A program made the position numbers and the translations under genes. From positions 1 to 64,000 of the forward strand of contig NZ_VANS01000005.1 in NCBI RefSeq assembly GCF_005887615.1: a stretch of 64,000 nucleotides of DNA, read 5' to 3'. The notes under the pieces are model-generated. The model was not told the DNA's origin and made no database searches. It saw only the letters and a program-made list of their open reading frames with translations. The DNA comes from Sulfitobacter sabulilitoris (lineage in GTDB: Bacteria > Pseudomonadota > Alphaproteobacteria > Rhodobacterales > Rhodobacteraceae). Positions 16,193 through 25,112 of this stretch are shown here, in pieces (within the stretch, counting starts at the first letter, position 1; the number at the start of each line of letters is the position of its first letter).

Positions 16193-17311
16193 TCAGGAAG
16201 TGTGCAGCCGCAGGTCGCCCGGCGCCCAGTACACCCGGACGGGCGCGCCATGTGCCGGCAGATCGTCCAGATCGTCCACCACGCGCGACGTGACCTCGCA
16301 GCCCGGCGCCACCGAAATCAGGTGCGACGTGGTCAGGCCCAGATACACGGCCTCGTTATAGGTGCCCATCAGGGCGTGACCGGGCCGTGCGTCATCGGTA
16401 TCGCCCAGCGACATCCTGACCAGTTCGGAGCGGACCGACATCGACACCTCCTGCCCCGTCGTCACATCCAGCCCCCGGCGATCCACCTTGATCGCCTCGC
16501 CGGCCACATCGACCGTCACCTCCGATCCCGACACTGCCGTGACCTTGCCGGTCAGCAGATTGTTTTCGCCCACGAAACTGGCCGTAAAGCGCTTGTCGGG
16601 TGCACGGTAGACCTCGCGGGCGGGGCCGACCTCGATCAGATCGCCATCGGCGATCAGCGCGATGCGGTCGGCGACGGTCATCGCCTCTTCCTGGTTGTGG
16701 GTGACGTGGATAAAGGTGATGCCCACCTTTTCCTGCAAATGCTTCAGCTCCAGGCACATGTCCTTGCGCAATTGCGCGTCAAGCGCCGCCAGCGGCTCGT
16801 CGAGCAGCAGGATATCGCGGTCCAGCACCATCGCGCGGGCCAGTTGCACGCGCTGCTGCTGCCCGCCGGATAATTCGTGCGGCTTGCGGTCGGCAAAGCC
16901 CTGAAGGCCCACCATGTCCAGCGCGGCGGCGCTTTTGTCACGACGGCTGGCCTTGTCCAGCCCGGCGATCTTGAGGCCGTAGCCGACGTTCTGCATCACC
17001 GTCATATGCGGAAACAGCGCATAGGATTGAAACACCATCGAGGTCGGTCGCTTGTCGGGCGGCAGGTGCCCCACCTCGCGACCATGCAGCAGCACCTCGC
17101 CATGGGTGGCGCGGTGAAAGCCGCCGATGGTGCGCAACAGCGTGGTCTTGCCCCCGCCCGACGGCCCCAGCAGCACGAAATATTCGCCCGCCGCGATGGT
17201 CAGGTCCACGTCCTTCAACGCCACGACAGAGCCGTAGTGCTTGGCGAGGCCGCGCACTTCGACGGCGGCTGGTTTTGTACGGGTCATGGGTATCATTCCT
17301 GGGGCGTTCAT
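16193..17311 (-). CDS. ABC transporter ATP-binding protein (PotA/FbpC type)
   Basis: 372 residues. ATG 17311 overlaps the permease stop (ATGA); ATG 17287 (MTRTKP) is an alternative. Walker A GPSGGGKTTLL (49-59), signature LSGGQQQRVQLARAM, Walker B ILLLDEPLAALD, and switch HVTHNQEEAM. The C-terminal TOBE domain (about 290-370) is typical of PotA and FbpC subfamilies that import polyamines, iron or organic cations. Couples ATP hydrolysis to the two permeases encoded upstream. Confidence 0.95.
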   Translation of the reverse strand: MNAPGMIPMTRTKPAAVEVRGLAKHYGSVVALKDVDLTIAAGEYFVLLGPSGGGKTTLLRTIGGFHRATHGEVLLHGREVGHLPPDKRPTSMVFQSYALFPHMTVMQNVGYGLKIAGLDKASRRDKSAAALDMVGLQGFADRKPHELSGGQQQRVQLARAMVLDRDILLLDEPLAALDAQLRKDMCLELKHLQEKVGITFIHVTHNQEEAMTVADRIALIADGDLIEVGPAREVYRAPDKRFTASFVGENNLLTGKVTAVSGSEVTVDVAGEAIKVDRRGLDVTTGQEVSMSVRSELVRMSLGDTDDARPGHALMGTYNEAVYLGLTTSHLISVAPGCEVTSRVVDDLDDLPAHGAPVRVYWAPGDLRLHTS

Positions 17312-18195
17312 GTGGACATCACCGGGGCCGACTTGGCCCGGGCCTCTTTCGACAGGATCTCGGCGCGGACCAGCGTGTAGACGATGATGCCGCCGATGAC
17401 GGCGATGGCGATGAAGCTGACAAAGCTCGACATGGCATAGGATTGCTCGGACATGCCGGTGTTGAGCATCTGGCTGACCAGCACCGTGGTGAAGGTGTCG
17501 AATCCGCCCTTGAGCAGGCTAGTGCGGGTATATTCGTTGAAGCACAAGATCACGGTAAAGGCCGCCGCGCTGAAGATGCCGGCCCGGATCTGCGGGAATT
17601 CGATGTCCCAGAATGCGCGCCAGCCATTCGCCCCGCAGGCCCGTGCGGCTTCGGTCTGTTCGCTGCGGTAGCGGCCCATCGTGATCAGGATCACCACAAA
17701 GGAATAGGGGATCGTGTAGATGATGAGCCCCACCAGCGATGTCGCGAACCCAAGGTCGAACCAGCCGTCGAAAAGACCGGTGCCCAGCGCGTCGCCCAGT
17801 GTCACCATGGTGCCGTTGAGGTTCTTGAAAAACACCAGCAGCGCCGAGCCGAGGATGTCGGGCGCCACGAACAGGGGCGCCAGCATCAGAAAGACCGGCA
17901 GCAGCTTGTTCTGCGCCGCCTTGTAGTATTTCGCCGCCAAAAGCGCCATCGGCACCGCGATCAGCGTGGTCGTGACCGACAGGGCCATGGTCCATCCCAA
18001 CGCGCCCATCAAGAGCTTGTCGGAAAAGATCAATCCGTACCATTCGAGGGTGAATACGTACTCGTTCGCGCCAAATCCGTTCTGATTGAACGAGATATAC
18101 ATGACATAGAACACCGGGCTCATCAGGGTCAGCACCACCAGCAGCAGGTAGGCCCACTTCAGGCGGTGCAGCAAAGGGTTGGCGTAATCGTCCAC
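17308..18195 (-). CDS. ABC transporter permease (PotC type)
   Basis: 295 residues, GTG start at 18195 (VDDYANPLL). About six transmembrane helices; the EAA loop near EAARACGANGWRAFWDIEFP contacts the ATPase. Inner-membrane importer component paired with the PotB-type permease 14 bases upstream in the operon. Confidence 0.93.
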   Translation of the reverse strand: MDDYANPLLHRLKWAYLLLVVLTLMSPVFYVMYISFNQNGFGANEYVFTLEWYGLIFSDKLLMGALGWTMALSVTTTLIAVPMALLAAKYYKAAQNKLLPVFLMLAPLFVAPDILGSALLVFFKNLNGTMVTLGDALGTGLFDGWFDLGFATSLVGLIIYTIPYSFVVILITMGRYRSEQTEAARACGANGWRAFWDIEFPQIRAGIFSAAAFTVILCFNEYTRTSLLKGGFDTFTTVLVSQMLNTGMSEQSYAMSSFVSFIAIAVIGGIIVYTLVRAEILSKEARAKSAPVMST

Positions 18196-18209
18196 GGGTG
18201 CGCGGCCTT

Positions 18210-19121
18210 TCAGTTGATGGGTGACAGAATTTTGGTCAGGTCGAACAGCCGGTGTCCGATGTAGAGCAGCGTCATGAGCGTCGTCATCATGATCGCGCTC
18301 ACCGCCATGGCCAGCGGAAAGTCGAGCGCGGCAATCGCCTGCGTCGCGATCAGGCCGGCGTTGACGGCCCCCGCCCCGCCCAGGATGTTGGGCAGCAGGG
18401 CGACACCCAGCCCATTGACGAAGATGAACACGCAGCCCGCGAAAATGCCGGGGGCGGCCAGCGGCAGGATCACATCAACGAAGCGGCGCACCGGTCCCGC
18501 GCCCAGGTCGTCGCAGACCTCGAAGATGTATTTCGGCACCGCCTCCATCGCCAGGAAGCCCGAAAAGACGATGAACGGCAGGAACGACATCACCTCGCCG
18601 ATGATAACGCCGGTATGGGTATAAAGCAGCGCGGTGATCGGCTCGTCGATCAGGCCGAGGTTCTGCAGCGTCGTATTCACCAGCCCATTGCGTTGCAGCA
18701 CAGGGCGCAGGGCAAAGACACGAATGATCTCGGACACCATGAAGGGCAGGATGAACAGCAGCACCACCCGGTGCTGCGCCACCTGCGGCACGGATTTGCG
18801 CAGGAATACGGCGATGGGAAAGCCCAGCACGAAACAGATCGCGACCGAGATCAGCGAATAATACATCGACGACAGGAAATTCGTCAGCCGCGCCGAAAAG
18901 ATGAAATTCTCGTAGGCAAAGAGAGTAAAGCCGGGCTCCATCCAGAACATTGTCCGCTCGAACACGCTGAACACGACCGTCAGAGCCATGGGCAGCGCAA
19001 AGAACAGCATCATGAACACGATGGGCAGATAGAAGACGCCCTTTGACAGCCGATCCATCATGCTGGCACGGTGTGTGCCGACGGGGGGACCGTCGGCACG
19101 TCGGGGTGTGTGCGGTGCCAT
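18210..19121 (-). CDS. ABC transporter permease (PotB type)
   Basis: 303 residues from ATG 19121 (MAPHTPRRADGPPVG); the longer frame to 19301 runs into the binding-protein gene and is not used. Six membrane helices with the EAA loop in YIFEVCDDLGAGPVRRFVDV. Channel half of the polyamine-type importer. Confidence 0.93.
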   Translation of the reverse strand: MAPHTPRRADGPPVGTHRASMMDRLSKGVFYLPIVFMMLFFALPMALTVVFSVFERTMFWMEPGFTLFAYENFIFSARLTNFLSSMYYSLISVAICFVLGFPIAVFLRKSVPQVAQHRVVLLFILPFMVSEIIRVFALRPVLQRNGLVNTTLQNLGLIDEPITALLYTHTGVIIGEVMSFLPFIVFSGFLAMEAVPKYIFEVCDDLGAGPVRRFVDVILPLAAPGIFAGCVFIFVNGLGVALLPNILGGAGAVNAGLIATQAIAALDFPLAMAVSAIMMTTLMTLLYIGHRLFDLTKILSPIN

Positions 19122-19137
19122 GGCGGGCGCGCCTCGC

Positions 19138-20301
19138 TCAGGCCGCCTGCACCCGGGCCCACCAATCCTGATAGGCGCGAATGTTGGTGGGGAACACGTT
19201 CTGCCATGAATTGCCGGGCGTGTCGGCGCGCTCTTGCTTGCGGGCCAGTCGGTCGGCCAGCAGCGCCTTGGTCTCGGCATCGAAGTCGTCGGGATGCGCA
19301 TCGATATAGTCGCTCACGCCAACCATCTGCGGGGTAAAACCCAGACCGGCAAGCGTGCGCGCGCCGAACCACGGCGACAGGTACACGTTGGCCAGCGCAT
19401 AAAAGGCGTCCTCCATGCCGCGCTCCTGCCCGCCCTTGGTCAGCATCACGACGTTGTTCCACGACTGGTGGCCTTCCTTCATGGTGCCATAGCGGATGTC
19501 CTGCCCGTTCTTGCGGGCGGCGAAAATCTGGATCACCTCCCAGCACGACGACACCAGCACCTCTTCGGACGACAACAGGTCGGAGCCGTTCTGCACCCCG
19601 TCCCAGAAGGTGCGGAAATGGCCCTTTTTCTTGAGGTCGATCAGGAACTGGCAGACGCCTTTCACTTCCGCCTCGCTCATGTCGGAGGGGTTTTCGATAT
19701 CCTGCTTGCCCGACTGCTTGAGGTAGATCGCCGTGTTGGTCAGCGTCGGCCCGAAATCGTTCTGCATGGCCGCACGCCCGCGGAACTGGCTGTCGAACAG
19801 CGCCTCCCACGAGGTCAGCTCCTCGCCGATGACGCCGTGGTTGAAGGCGAGGCTGTCGGCGTTCGAGATATAGGGGATCGCCACCAGATCGCCGTTGTGG
19901 CGGATCGTGTCGGCGGCCGGGCCGCCATCTTTGTAATCCGCGAGGATCCCGGACCAGTTGGCGATCCTGGCGGGGTCCAGCGTGGCAATCGCGCCCTGCG
20001 AGGCCAGCGCGTCCTCCATACCGCCGCCATTGTCGGTCATCGCGTCATAGAGCTTGTTTCCGTCGCCCACGACCATCTTCTGAATGCTTTCGTCGGCGCG
20101 TGCGCTCTTGGCGATGGCGGCAATGGGCACGCCGGCCTGCGCCTCCATGGCGGCCCAGTCACTGCCGCCCACCTTGGCGATGCCCGGCGCCCAAAGCTTG
20201 AGCGCTTCGGCGGCGAAGGATTGCGTCGGCAGGCCCGCCACGGCGGCGGCCGACCCGATGAGCGCCAGCATCTGGCGGCGGTTGAAGTCTGTCTGGTTCA
20301 T
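19138..20301 (-). CDS. Extracellular solute-binding protein (PotD type), Tat-exported
   Basis: 387 residues from ATG 20301 (MNQTDFNRRQML), chosen over the upstream ATG 20325 because it gives a clean signal. The motif NRRQML with hydrophobic stretch and AxA site marks a twin-arginine signal. Mature part has the family 1-like lobes (WDGVQNGSDLLSSEEVLVSS, WEVIQIFAARKNGQDI). First gene of the leftward operon; it delivers the ligand to the PotBC-type permeases. Ligand not inferable from sequence; polyamine, betaine and N-heterocyclic compounds are possible. Confidence 0.93.
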   Translation of the reverse strand: MNQTDFNRRQMLALIGSAAAVAGLPTQSFAAEALKLWAPGIAKVGGSDWAAMEAQAGVPIAAIAKSARADESIQKMVVGDGNKLYDAMTDNGGGMEDALASQGAIATLDPARIANWSGILADYKDGGPAADTIRHNGDLVAIPYISNADSLAFNHGVIGEELTSWEALFDSQFRGRAAMQNDFGPTLTNTAIYLKQSGKQDIENPSDMSEAEVKGVCQFLIDLKKKGHFRTFWDGVQNGSDLLSSEEVLVSSCWEVIQIFAARKNGQDIRYGTMKEGHQSWNNVVMLTKGGQERGMEDAFYALANVYLSPWFGARTLAGLGFTPQMVGVSDYIDAHPDDFDAETKALLADRLARKQERADTPGNSWQNVFPTNIRAYQDWWARVQAA

Positions 20302-20657
20302 GGTCTTCCTCACTCCGTTGAACACGGTCGCTGCGCGCCGCTGTGGTCGTCAGGCCGGGATCGCTCGGTCGAGCGAACGCCGACGGGTCAGGGCGTTGTT
20401 TTCCGCCTTTGAAGCTCGCGAGGCTGACGCCGGGTCACAGGGTCCGTGGCTCGGCGGTGCCTTCCTGACCACGACGATAGTTCTGTGTACGAAAATTGGA
20501 AGGAAAACATTTACCTTTCGACCGCAACTCTTGGCATCGACAGCAATCAGAGCGGGAATTATGCACTTATCTAATTGTTATTATTTATCTTTGCTTCACT
20601 AAACCTTCGCATACCAAATACCGCCTAAATTTCAGGCGCTGATTATTCACTGGATTT
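20302..20657 (+). promoter_or_regulatory. Divergent control region of the catabolic cluster
   Basis: 356 bases between the divergent binding-protein and MmgE/PrpD genes. The right half (about 20480-20600) is AT-rich compared with neighbours (ttgttattatttatctttgc), as expected for promoters. No clear operator palindrome, riboswitch fold or terminator is visible. Both operons are likely driven from here, perhaps by the GntR protein encoded at 28800-29474. Confidence 0.45.
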
Positions 20658-22169
20658 ATGGACACGAAATTGTCGATAATGTATCCAAATCCAACACCAA
20701 AGATTCGGAGCCGCGCCCTGGCACATCGCCCAAATCAAGGTCTGCGCCCTAATGCGGCATCGCCGCACGCGGGTTCGCGTGCAGCGCCCGAAAGCCTGAG
20801 CGGGGGGCTGGCCGATCTGTGCCTGCGCGCCATCGACACCGGGGACCGCACCCATGCCGCGACGCTCTTGCTGGATTGGCTGGGCTGCGCGCTGGCCGCG
20901 ACAGGCCAGTCGCAGCATCGGGCGCTGGTGCGGTGGGCGCGCGATGCGCCTCAATCGGGGCGCTCCACCGCATTCGGACTGGGCCAGAGCAGCGCGGAGC
21001 AGGCCGCCTTCGTCAACGGCGGTCTGGGCAATATCCTCGAGATGGACGATCTGCACAGGGCGTCGATCCTGCACGCGGGCGACGTGATCCTGCCCGCCGC
21101 TCTGGCCCAGGCGCAGGCCGCGGACGTCACCGGCACGGCCCTGCTCGACGCGATCGTCTCGGGTTACGACGTGGCGCTCAGGCTGGGACGCGCCGCCGCC
21201 GTGGGCGGCTACTCCGCGTGGTACAATTCCGCCGTCTGCGGCGTGTTCGGGGCCGCGATGGCCTGTGCACGGCTGCGCGGCGCATCGCGCGACCAGATGC
21301 TCGACGCGCTGGGGCAGGCCGGGATGCAGGCCGCCGGTGTCTGGCAATGCCGGCTGGAGCAGACCGACAGCAAACAGGTCGCAACGGCGCAGGCCGCGCG
21401 GGCCGGCGTGACCTCTGCCGCGCTGGCGCTGGCGGGGCTTCGGGGCGCGCGCCACATCCTTGACGGGCCTCTGGGGATCTTTGCCACCTATTATCCCGAC
21501 GCCGACCAAGGCCGGGTGCTGTCCGACCCCGACGGCCCGTGGTTGCTGCACGAGGTCAGCTTGAAACCCTGGCCCGCATGCCGCCACACTCACGCCGCGA
21601 TTCACCTCGCGCTCGGCCTGCGCGACCGGATCGATCCGGCAAAGGTCACGCGGATCGAGATCGGCACATATGCCGCCGGAGTGTCGTTCTGCACCGATCC
21701 CGCGCCCGACACCGATCATCGGGCGCGGTTCAGCTTCGAGCACTGCGTCGCCGTGGCCTTGGAGCGCGGCGCGCCCGGTCTGGCGGATTTCGGTGCCGCC
21801 GCGCGCGACGATGCCGAGATCAGGCGCTTGCGCGGCCTGACCACGGTGCAGGAGAGTCCCGCCCTGAGCGCCGCCTTTCCCGGTGCGATGGGGGCGCGGC
21901 TTTCGGTGCGCCAGACCGGTGCGGCGGCCCTGATGCGCAGCACCCGACATGCCCCCGGCGACCCGGAATTGCCCCTGGGCCTCGATGCGGTCCAGGCCAA
22001 GTTCCGCACCAACACCGGCCACGCCGGGCTGCGCACCGCCGCTGCCGGGGCCTTGATCAACTCGGTGTCGGACCTGCCCGGCGCGGCCTCGCTCGCGGCC
22101 TTGAACACCGCGCTCGCCGGTCTCGGGCCGGACGTGGAGCAGACAGAAAAGGGACCATGTCATGCGTGA
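20658..22169 (+). CDS. MmgE/PrpD family protein
   Basis: 503 residues. The family includes 2-methylcitrate dehydratase, cis-aconitate decarboxylase and uncharacterised isomerases. Motifs: LLDWLGCALAATG, GLGNILEMDDLHRASILHAGD, VSGYDVALRLGRA, SLKPWPACRHTHAAI and a C-terminal hydrophobic region. Start at 20658 is uncertain: there is no clear SD, and the first 45 residues (ending near PESLSGG) are unlike the family; a later start is possible. First gene of the rightward operon; its stop overlaps the cupin start by eight bases. Confidence 0.85.
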   Translation: MDTKLSIMYPNPTPKIRSRALAHRPNQGLRPNAASPHAGSRAAPESLSGGLADLCLRAIDTGDRTHAATLLLDWLGCALAATGQSQHRALVRWARDAPQSGRSTAFGLGQSSAEQAAFVNGGLGNILEMDDLHRASILHAGDVILPAALAQAQAADVTGTALLDAIVSGYDVALRLGRAAAVGGYSAWYNSAVCGVFGAAMACARLRGASRDQMLDALGQAGMQAAGVWQCRLEQTDSKQVATAQAARAGVTSAALALAGLRGARHILDGPLGIFATYYPDADQGRVLSDPDGPWLLHEVSLKPWPACRHTHAAIHLALGLRDRIDPAKVTRIEIGTYAAGVSFCTDPAPDTDHRARFSFEHCVAVALERGAPGLADFGAAARDDAEIRRLRGLTTVQESPALSAAFPGAMGARLSVRQTGAAALMRSTRHAPGDPELPLGLDAVQAKFRTNTGHAGLRTAAAGALINSVSDLPGAASLAALNTALAGLGPDVEQTEKGPCHA

Positions 22170-22524
22170 TATATCTGACCTCAAGACCGCCGTCGCGTTC
22201 GGCGGCGTGGATGCCGACACGGGATGGGAGCAGGTGCCCGGCGGCGCGCCCGGTGTGCAGCAAAAGATGCTGTCGGGCGCGCTGGACGAAGCTGCCGGGC
22301 GCGGAGTGCGCACACGGCTCATCCGGTTTTTGCCCGGCACGGTCGCGCCGGATGTATTCGTGCATGACTACTGGGAGGAAGTGTATCTGATCGACGGCGA
22401 TCTGACCGCCGCCGGGCAGGACCACGGCGCGCCGTCCTATGCCTGCCGCCCGCCCGGCACGCCGCACGGGCCATTTGCCTCCCTCGGGGGGTGTCTCTTT
22501 TTCGAAATACAGTATTACGTCTGA
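22162..22524 (+). CDS. Cupin-domain protein (DUF4437/small cupin type)
   Basis: 120 residues. Cupin barrel: RFLPGTVAPDVFVHDYWEEV supplies the HxH/E-like motif (HDYWEE with Glu), and PPGTPHGPFASLGGCLFF the second His. Single-domain cupins in catabolic operons often act as isomerases, lactonases or dioxygenase helpers. It is co-translated with the MmgE/PrpD gene (eight-base overlap) and precedes the SDR gene by about 60 bases. Confidence 0.78.
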   Translation: MRDISDLKTAVAFGGVDADTGWEQVPGGAPGVQQKMLSGALDEAAGRGVRTRLIRFLPGTVAPDVFVHDYWEEVYLIDGDLTAAGQDHGAPSYACRPPGTPHGPFASLGGCLFFEIQYYV

Positions 22525-22586
22525 CAACCATCACGTCTGACAGCCGCGCAGGGGCGGCCTTTGCAAACCAACGGGACCGACAGATC

Positions 22587-23366
22587 ATGGATTTGAAATT
22601 GAACGGAAAACACGTCGTCGTGACAGGCGCGTCCAAGGGCATCGGGCTGGCCACGGCACGCGCCTTTGCCGCCGAGGGGGCGCGTGTCACGCTGGTCGCC
22701 CGGACGGCCGACGCGCTGGAGGCTGCGCGCGCCGAGATCGCGGCGGCGGGCGCCAGCGGCACCGGGACGCTTGCAGCCGACCTGTCCACCGATGCGGGCC
22801 GTGACGCGATGTTCGCCGCCCTGCCGGATGTGGACGTGCTGGTCAACAACGCGGGCGCGATCCAGCCCGGTCGACTTTCCGATCTGTCGATGGATGACTG
22901 GCGCACCGGATGGGATCTCAAGGTGTTCGGCTACATTCACCTGTGCAAGCTCTACGCCCCGACGATGACGGCGCGGGGGCATGGCACGATCATCAACATC
23001 ATTGGCATGGGCGGGCGCGCGGTCCGGTCGAACTATATCTGCGGCGCGGCGGGAAACGCGGCGCTGATCGGGTTCACCCATGCGCTGGGGGCCGAGACAC
23101 CCAGGCACGGCGTGCGTGTCTTTGGCATCAACCCCTCGCCCACGCTGACCGACCGCATGACGACGATGTTCGCCAAGCGCGCCGCCGAAGAACTGGGTGA
23201 CGCCGATCGCTGGCCCGAGTTGATCGACCCCGACGCCTTTCCCTTCGGTCGCCCCAAACATCCCGAGGAGGTGGCGGACCTTGCCACGATGCTGGCCTCG
23301 CCGAGGGTTGAATACCTGTCGGGTACGGTGATCGACATGGATGGCGGCGGACAGTGGGCGTCGTGA
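22587..23366 (+). CDS. SDR-fold oxidoreductase with altered active site
   Basis: 259 residues from ATG 22587. Rossmann fold: TGASKGIG (13-20) for NAD(P) binding, NNAG (87-90). The usual Ser-Tyr-Lys triad is not kept: Tyr150 is present in RSNYICGAAG, but position 154 is Ala instead of Lys and the Ser position (about 138-140) is IIG. It may be a divergent dehydrogenase or a non-oxidoreductase SDR. It belongs to the rightward operon ahead of the crotonase gene. Confidence 0.82.
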   Translation: MDLKLNGKHVVVTGASKGIGLATARAFAAEGARVTLVARTADALEAARAEIAAAGASGTGTLAADLSTDAGRDAMFAALPDVDVLVNNAGAIQPGRLSDLSMDDWRTGWDLKVFGYIHLCKLYAPTMTARGHGTIINIIGMGGRAVRSNYICGAAGNAALIGFTHALGAETPRHGVRVFGINPSPTLTDRMTTMFAKRAAEELGDADRWPELIDPDAFPFGRPKHPEEVADLATMLASPRVEYLSGTVIDMDGGGQWAS

Positions 23367-23405
23367 GGCGCGCGCGCCTGCCCCGCATGAGCAAGGAGTG
23401 ACGCC

Positions 23406-24218
23406 ATGACAGCGCGAGAGACCACGCAATTCGCCGAAGGCAGGCTTCTGGTGCAGTCACAAGACGGCATCGGACGCATCACCTTCAACAACCCCGCCCG
23501 GATGAACGCCATGTCGCTGGCGATGTGGGACGGGCTGCGCGCCGCGCTCGACACGTTCGAGGCCGACGACACGATCCGTGTCGTCGTGTTGAACGGTGCG
23601 GGCGACAAGGCGTTCGTATCGGGGGCCGACATCTCGGAATTCGACAGGATGCGCGCCACGCCGGCCGGTGTGCGGGATTACAACGCGCGGTCCGAGGCGG
23701 CGGATCTGGCGCTCTATACATTTCCAAAGCCCACCATCGCCGAAATCAAGGGCTTTTGCATCGGCGGCGGCATGGGGTTGGCCATCGCCTGCGATCTGCG
23801 CATCTGTGCCGAGGATACGCGCATGGGGATCACGGCGGGCAAGTTGGGTCTGGGGTACGGCTATGACGGGGTGCGCAAGCTGACCGAGGTCGCCGGACCG
23901 TCGGTCGCCGCCGAGGTGCTCTATTCCGCACAGCTTTTCACCGCGCAGGAGGCCAAGGGCATGGGGCTGGTCAACCGGGTGGTGCCGCGTGACGGTCTGG
24001 AGGAAGCGGTGACCGAACTTGCGCGGCGCATCGCCGCCAACGCCCCACTGACGGTCGAGGCGGCCAAGGCGGCGATCCGCGCCGTCACGCGCCCCGACGC
24101 GGGCGTCGGCAAGGCACAGATCGACGCGCTGACCAAGGCCTGTTTCGCCAGCGAGGATTACGCCGAAGGCCGCCGCGCCTTTGCCGAAAAGCGCAAACCC
24201 AGTTTCACGCGGAGGTGA
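23406..24218 (+). CDS. Enoyl-CoA hydratase/isomerase-fold protein
   Basis: 270 residues, ATG 23406 with AAGGAG upstream. Crotonase fold with oxyanion hole KAFVSGADISEF (68-80) and IGGGMGLAIACDLRIC (119-134). Both glutamates used by classic hydratases are replaced: Gly124 and Ala144 in the aligned positions. Thus the chemistry may be isomerisation, decarboxylation, hydrolysis or a retro-Claisen step rather than hydration. Its end overlaps the hydratase start region in the operon. Confidence 0.87.
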   Translation: MTARETTQFAEGRLLVQSQDGIGRITFNNPARMNAMSLAMWDGLRAALDTFEADDTIRVVVLNGAGDKAFVSGADISEFDRMRATPAGVRDYNARSEAADLALYTFPKPTIAEIKGFCIGGGMGLAIACDLRICAEDTRMGITAGKLGLGYGYDGVRKLTEVAGPSVAAEVLYSAQLFTAQEAKGMGLVNRVVPRDGLEEAVTELARRIAANAPLTVEAAKAAIRAVTRPDAGVGKAQIDALTKACFASEDYAEGRRAFAEKRKPSFTRR

Positions 24219-24223
24219 GCGGC

Positions 24224-25111
24224 ATGGACAACGCCCCCCTGCCGCCCCTGACGCGGGATATGGACCGTCTGCGCGACTGGATCGGCCGGAGCGAGACGGT
24301 GACCGACACGCTCGATCCCCGGCAGGCCCGCCTGATGCAGGTCACGCTCGACCGGGAGGCGCGTTTCAGGCCCGGCGACGCGCTGCCGCCCTTCTGGCAC
24401 TACATCTACTTCAACCCCGAACTGCCCGCGTCGCGGCTCAAGGCGGACGGGCACGAACGATTGGGCCGCTTCCTGCCGCCTGTCGATCTGCCGCGCCGGA
24501 TGTGGGCCGGGGGCCGGGTCGAGATCGCGCAGCCCCTGCGCATCGGGCAGCGGGTCACCAAGACATCCACCATCCGTGACATCGAGATGAAGCAGGGGCG
24601 CAGCGGGCCATTGTGCTTTGTCACCGTCGATCATCGGTTCGAGGTGGACGGCGTTCTGCACCTGACGGAGACGCAAGACATCGTGTACCGCGAGATGCCC
24701 GCCCCCGGCACCCCGCAGCCCGCAGGACGACCCGCGCCCGACACCGCCCTGCCCGGCCGGGTCGTCACGCCTGATCCGGTGCTCCTGTTCCGGTATTCCG
24801 CGCTGATCTTCTATGGCCACCGCATCCATTACGACGCCGACTACACCCGCGACGTCGAAGGTTATCCGGGGCTGGTGGTGCATGGGCCGCTGACTGTTTC
24901 GCTTCTGGCGGACTTCGGTGTCGAACAGGCTCCCGGCCGCCGCCTGCGCGCGCTGGACATACGCGCGCACAGCCCGCTGTTCTGCCCCGATCCCATTCAC
25001 CTTGAACTGGCCCGCGACCGGGACCGTTCGCAGGTCTGGGCGCGCCGCGAGGACGGAACGCTGGCCATGGCCGTAACGCTTCATTTCGATCCTGAGCGAA
25101 AGGACGACTGA
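24224..25111 (+). CDS. MaoC/HTD2-type hot-dog dehydratase (mesaconyl-C4-CoA hydratase-like)
   Basis: 295 residues from ATG 24224 with GGAGG nine bases upstream (GTG 24215 is possible). A double hot-dog protein: N-terminal FAS1_DH-like half and C-terminal half with FYGHRIHYDADYTRDVEGYPGLVVHGPL (catalytic His/Asp-containing segment; first 20 residues give it). Homologues include mesaconyl-C4-CoA hydratase and itaconyl-CoA hydratase-like enzymes. With the CaiB-type CoA-transferase and CitE-type lyase in the cluster it fits a citramalyl-CoA-like route. Confidence 0.78.
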   Translation: MDNAPLPPLTRDMDRLRDWIGRSETVTDTLDPRQARLMQVTLDREARFRPGDALPPFWHYIYFNPELPASRLKADGHERLGRFLPPVDLPRRMWAGGRVEIAQPLRIGQRVTKTSTIRDIEMKQGRSGPLCFVTVDHRFEVDGVLHLTETQDIVYREMPAPGTPQPAGRPAPDTALPGRVVTPDPVLLFRYSALIFYGHRIHYDADYTRDVEGYPGLVVHGPLTVSLLADFGVEQAPGRRLRALDIRAHSPLFCPDPIHLELARDRDRSQVWARREDGTLAMAVTLHFDPERKDD

Positions 25112-25112
25112 C

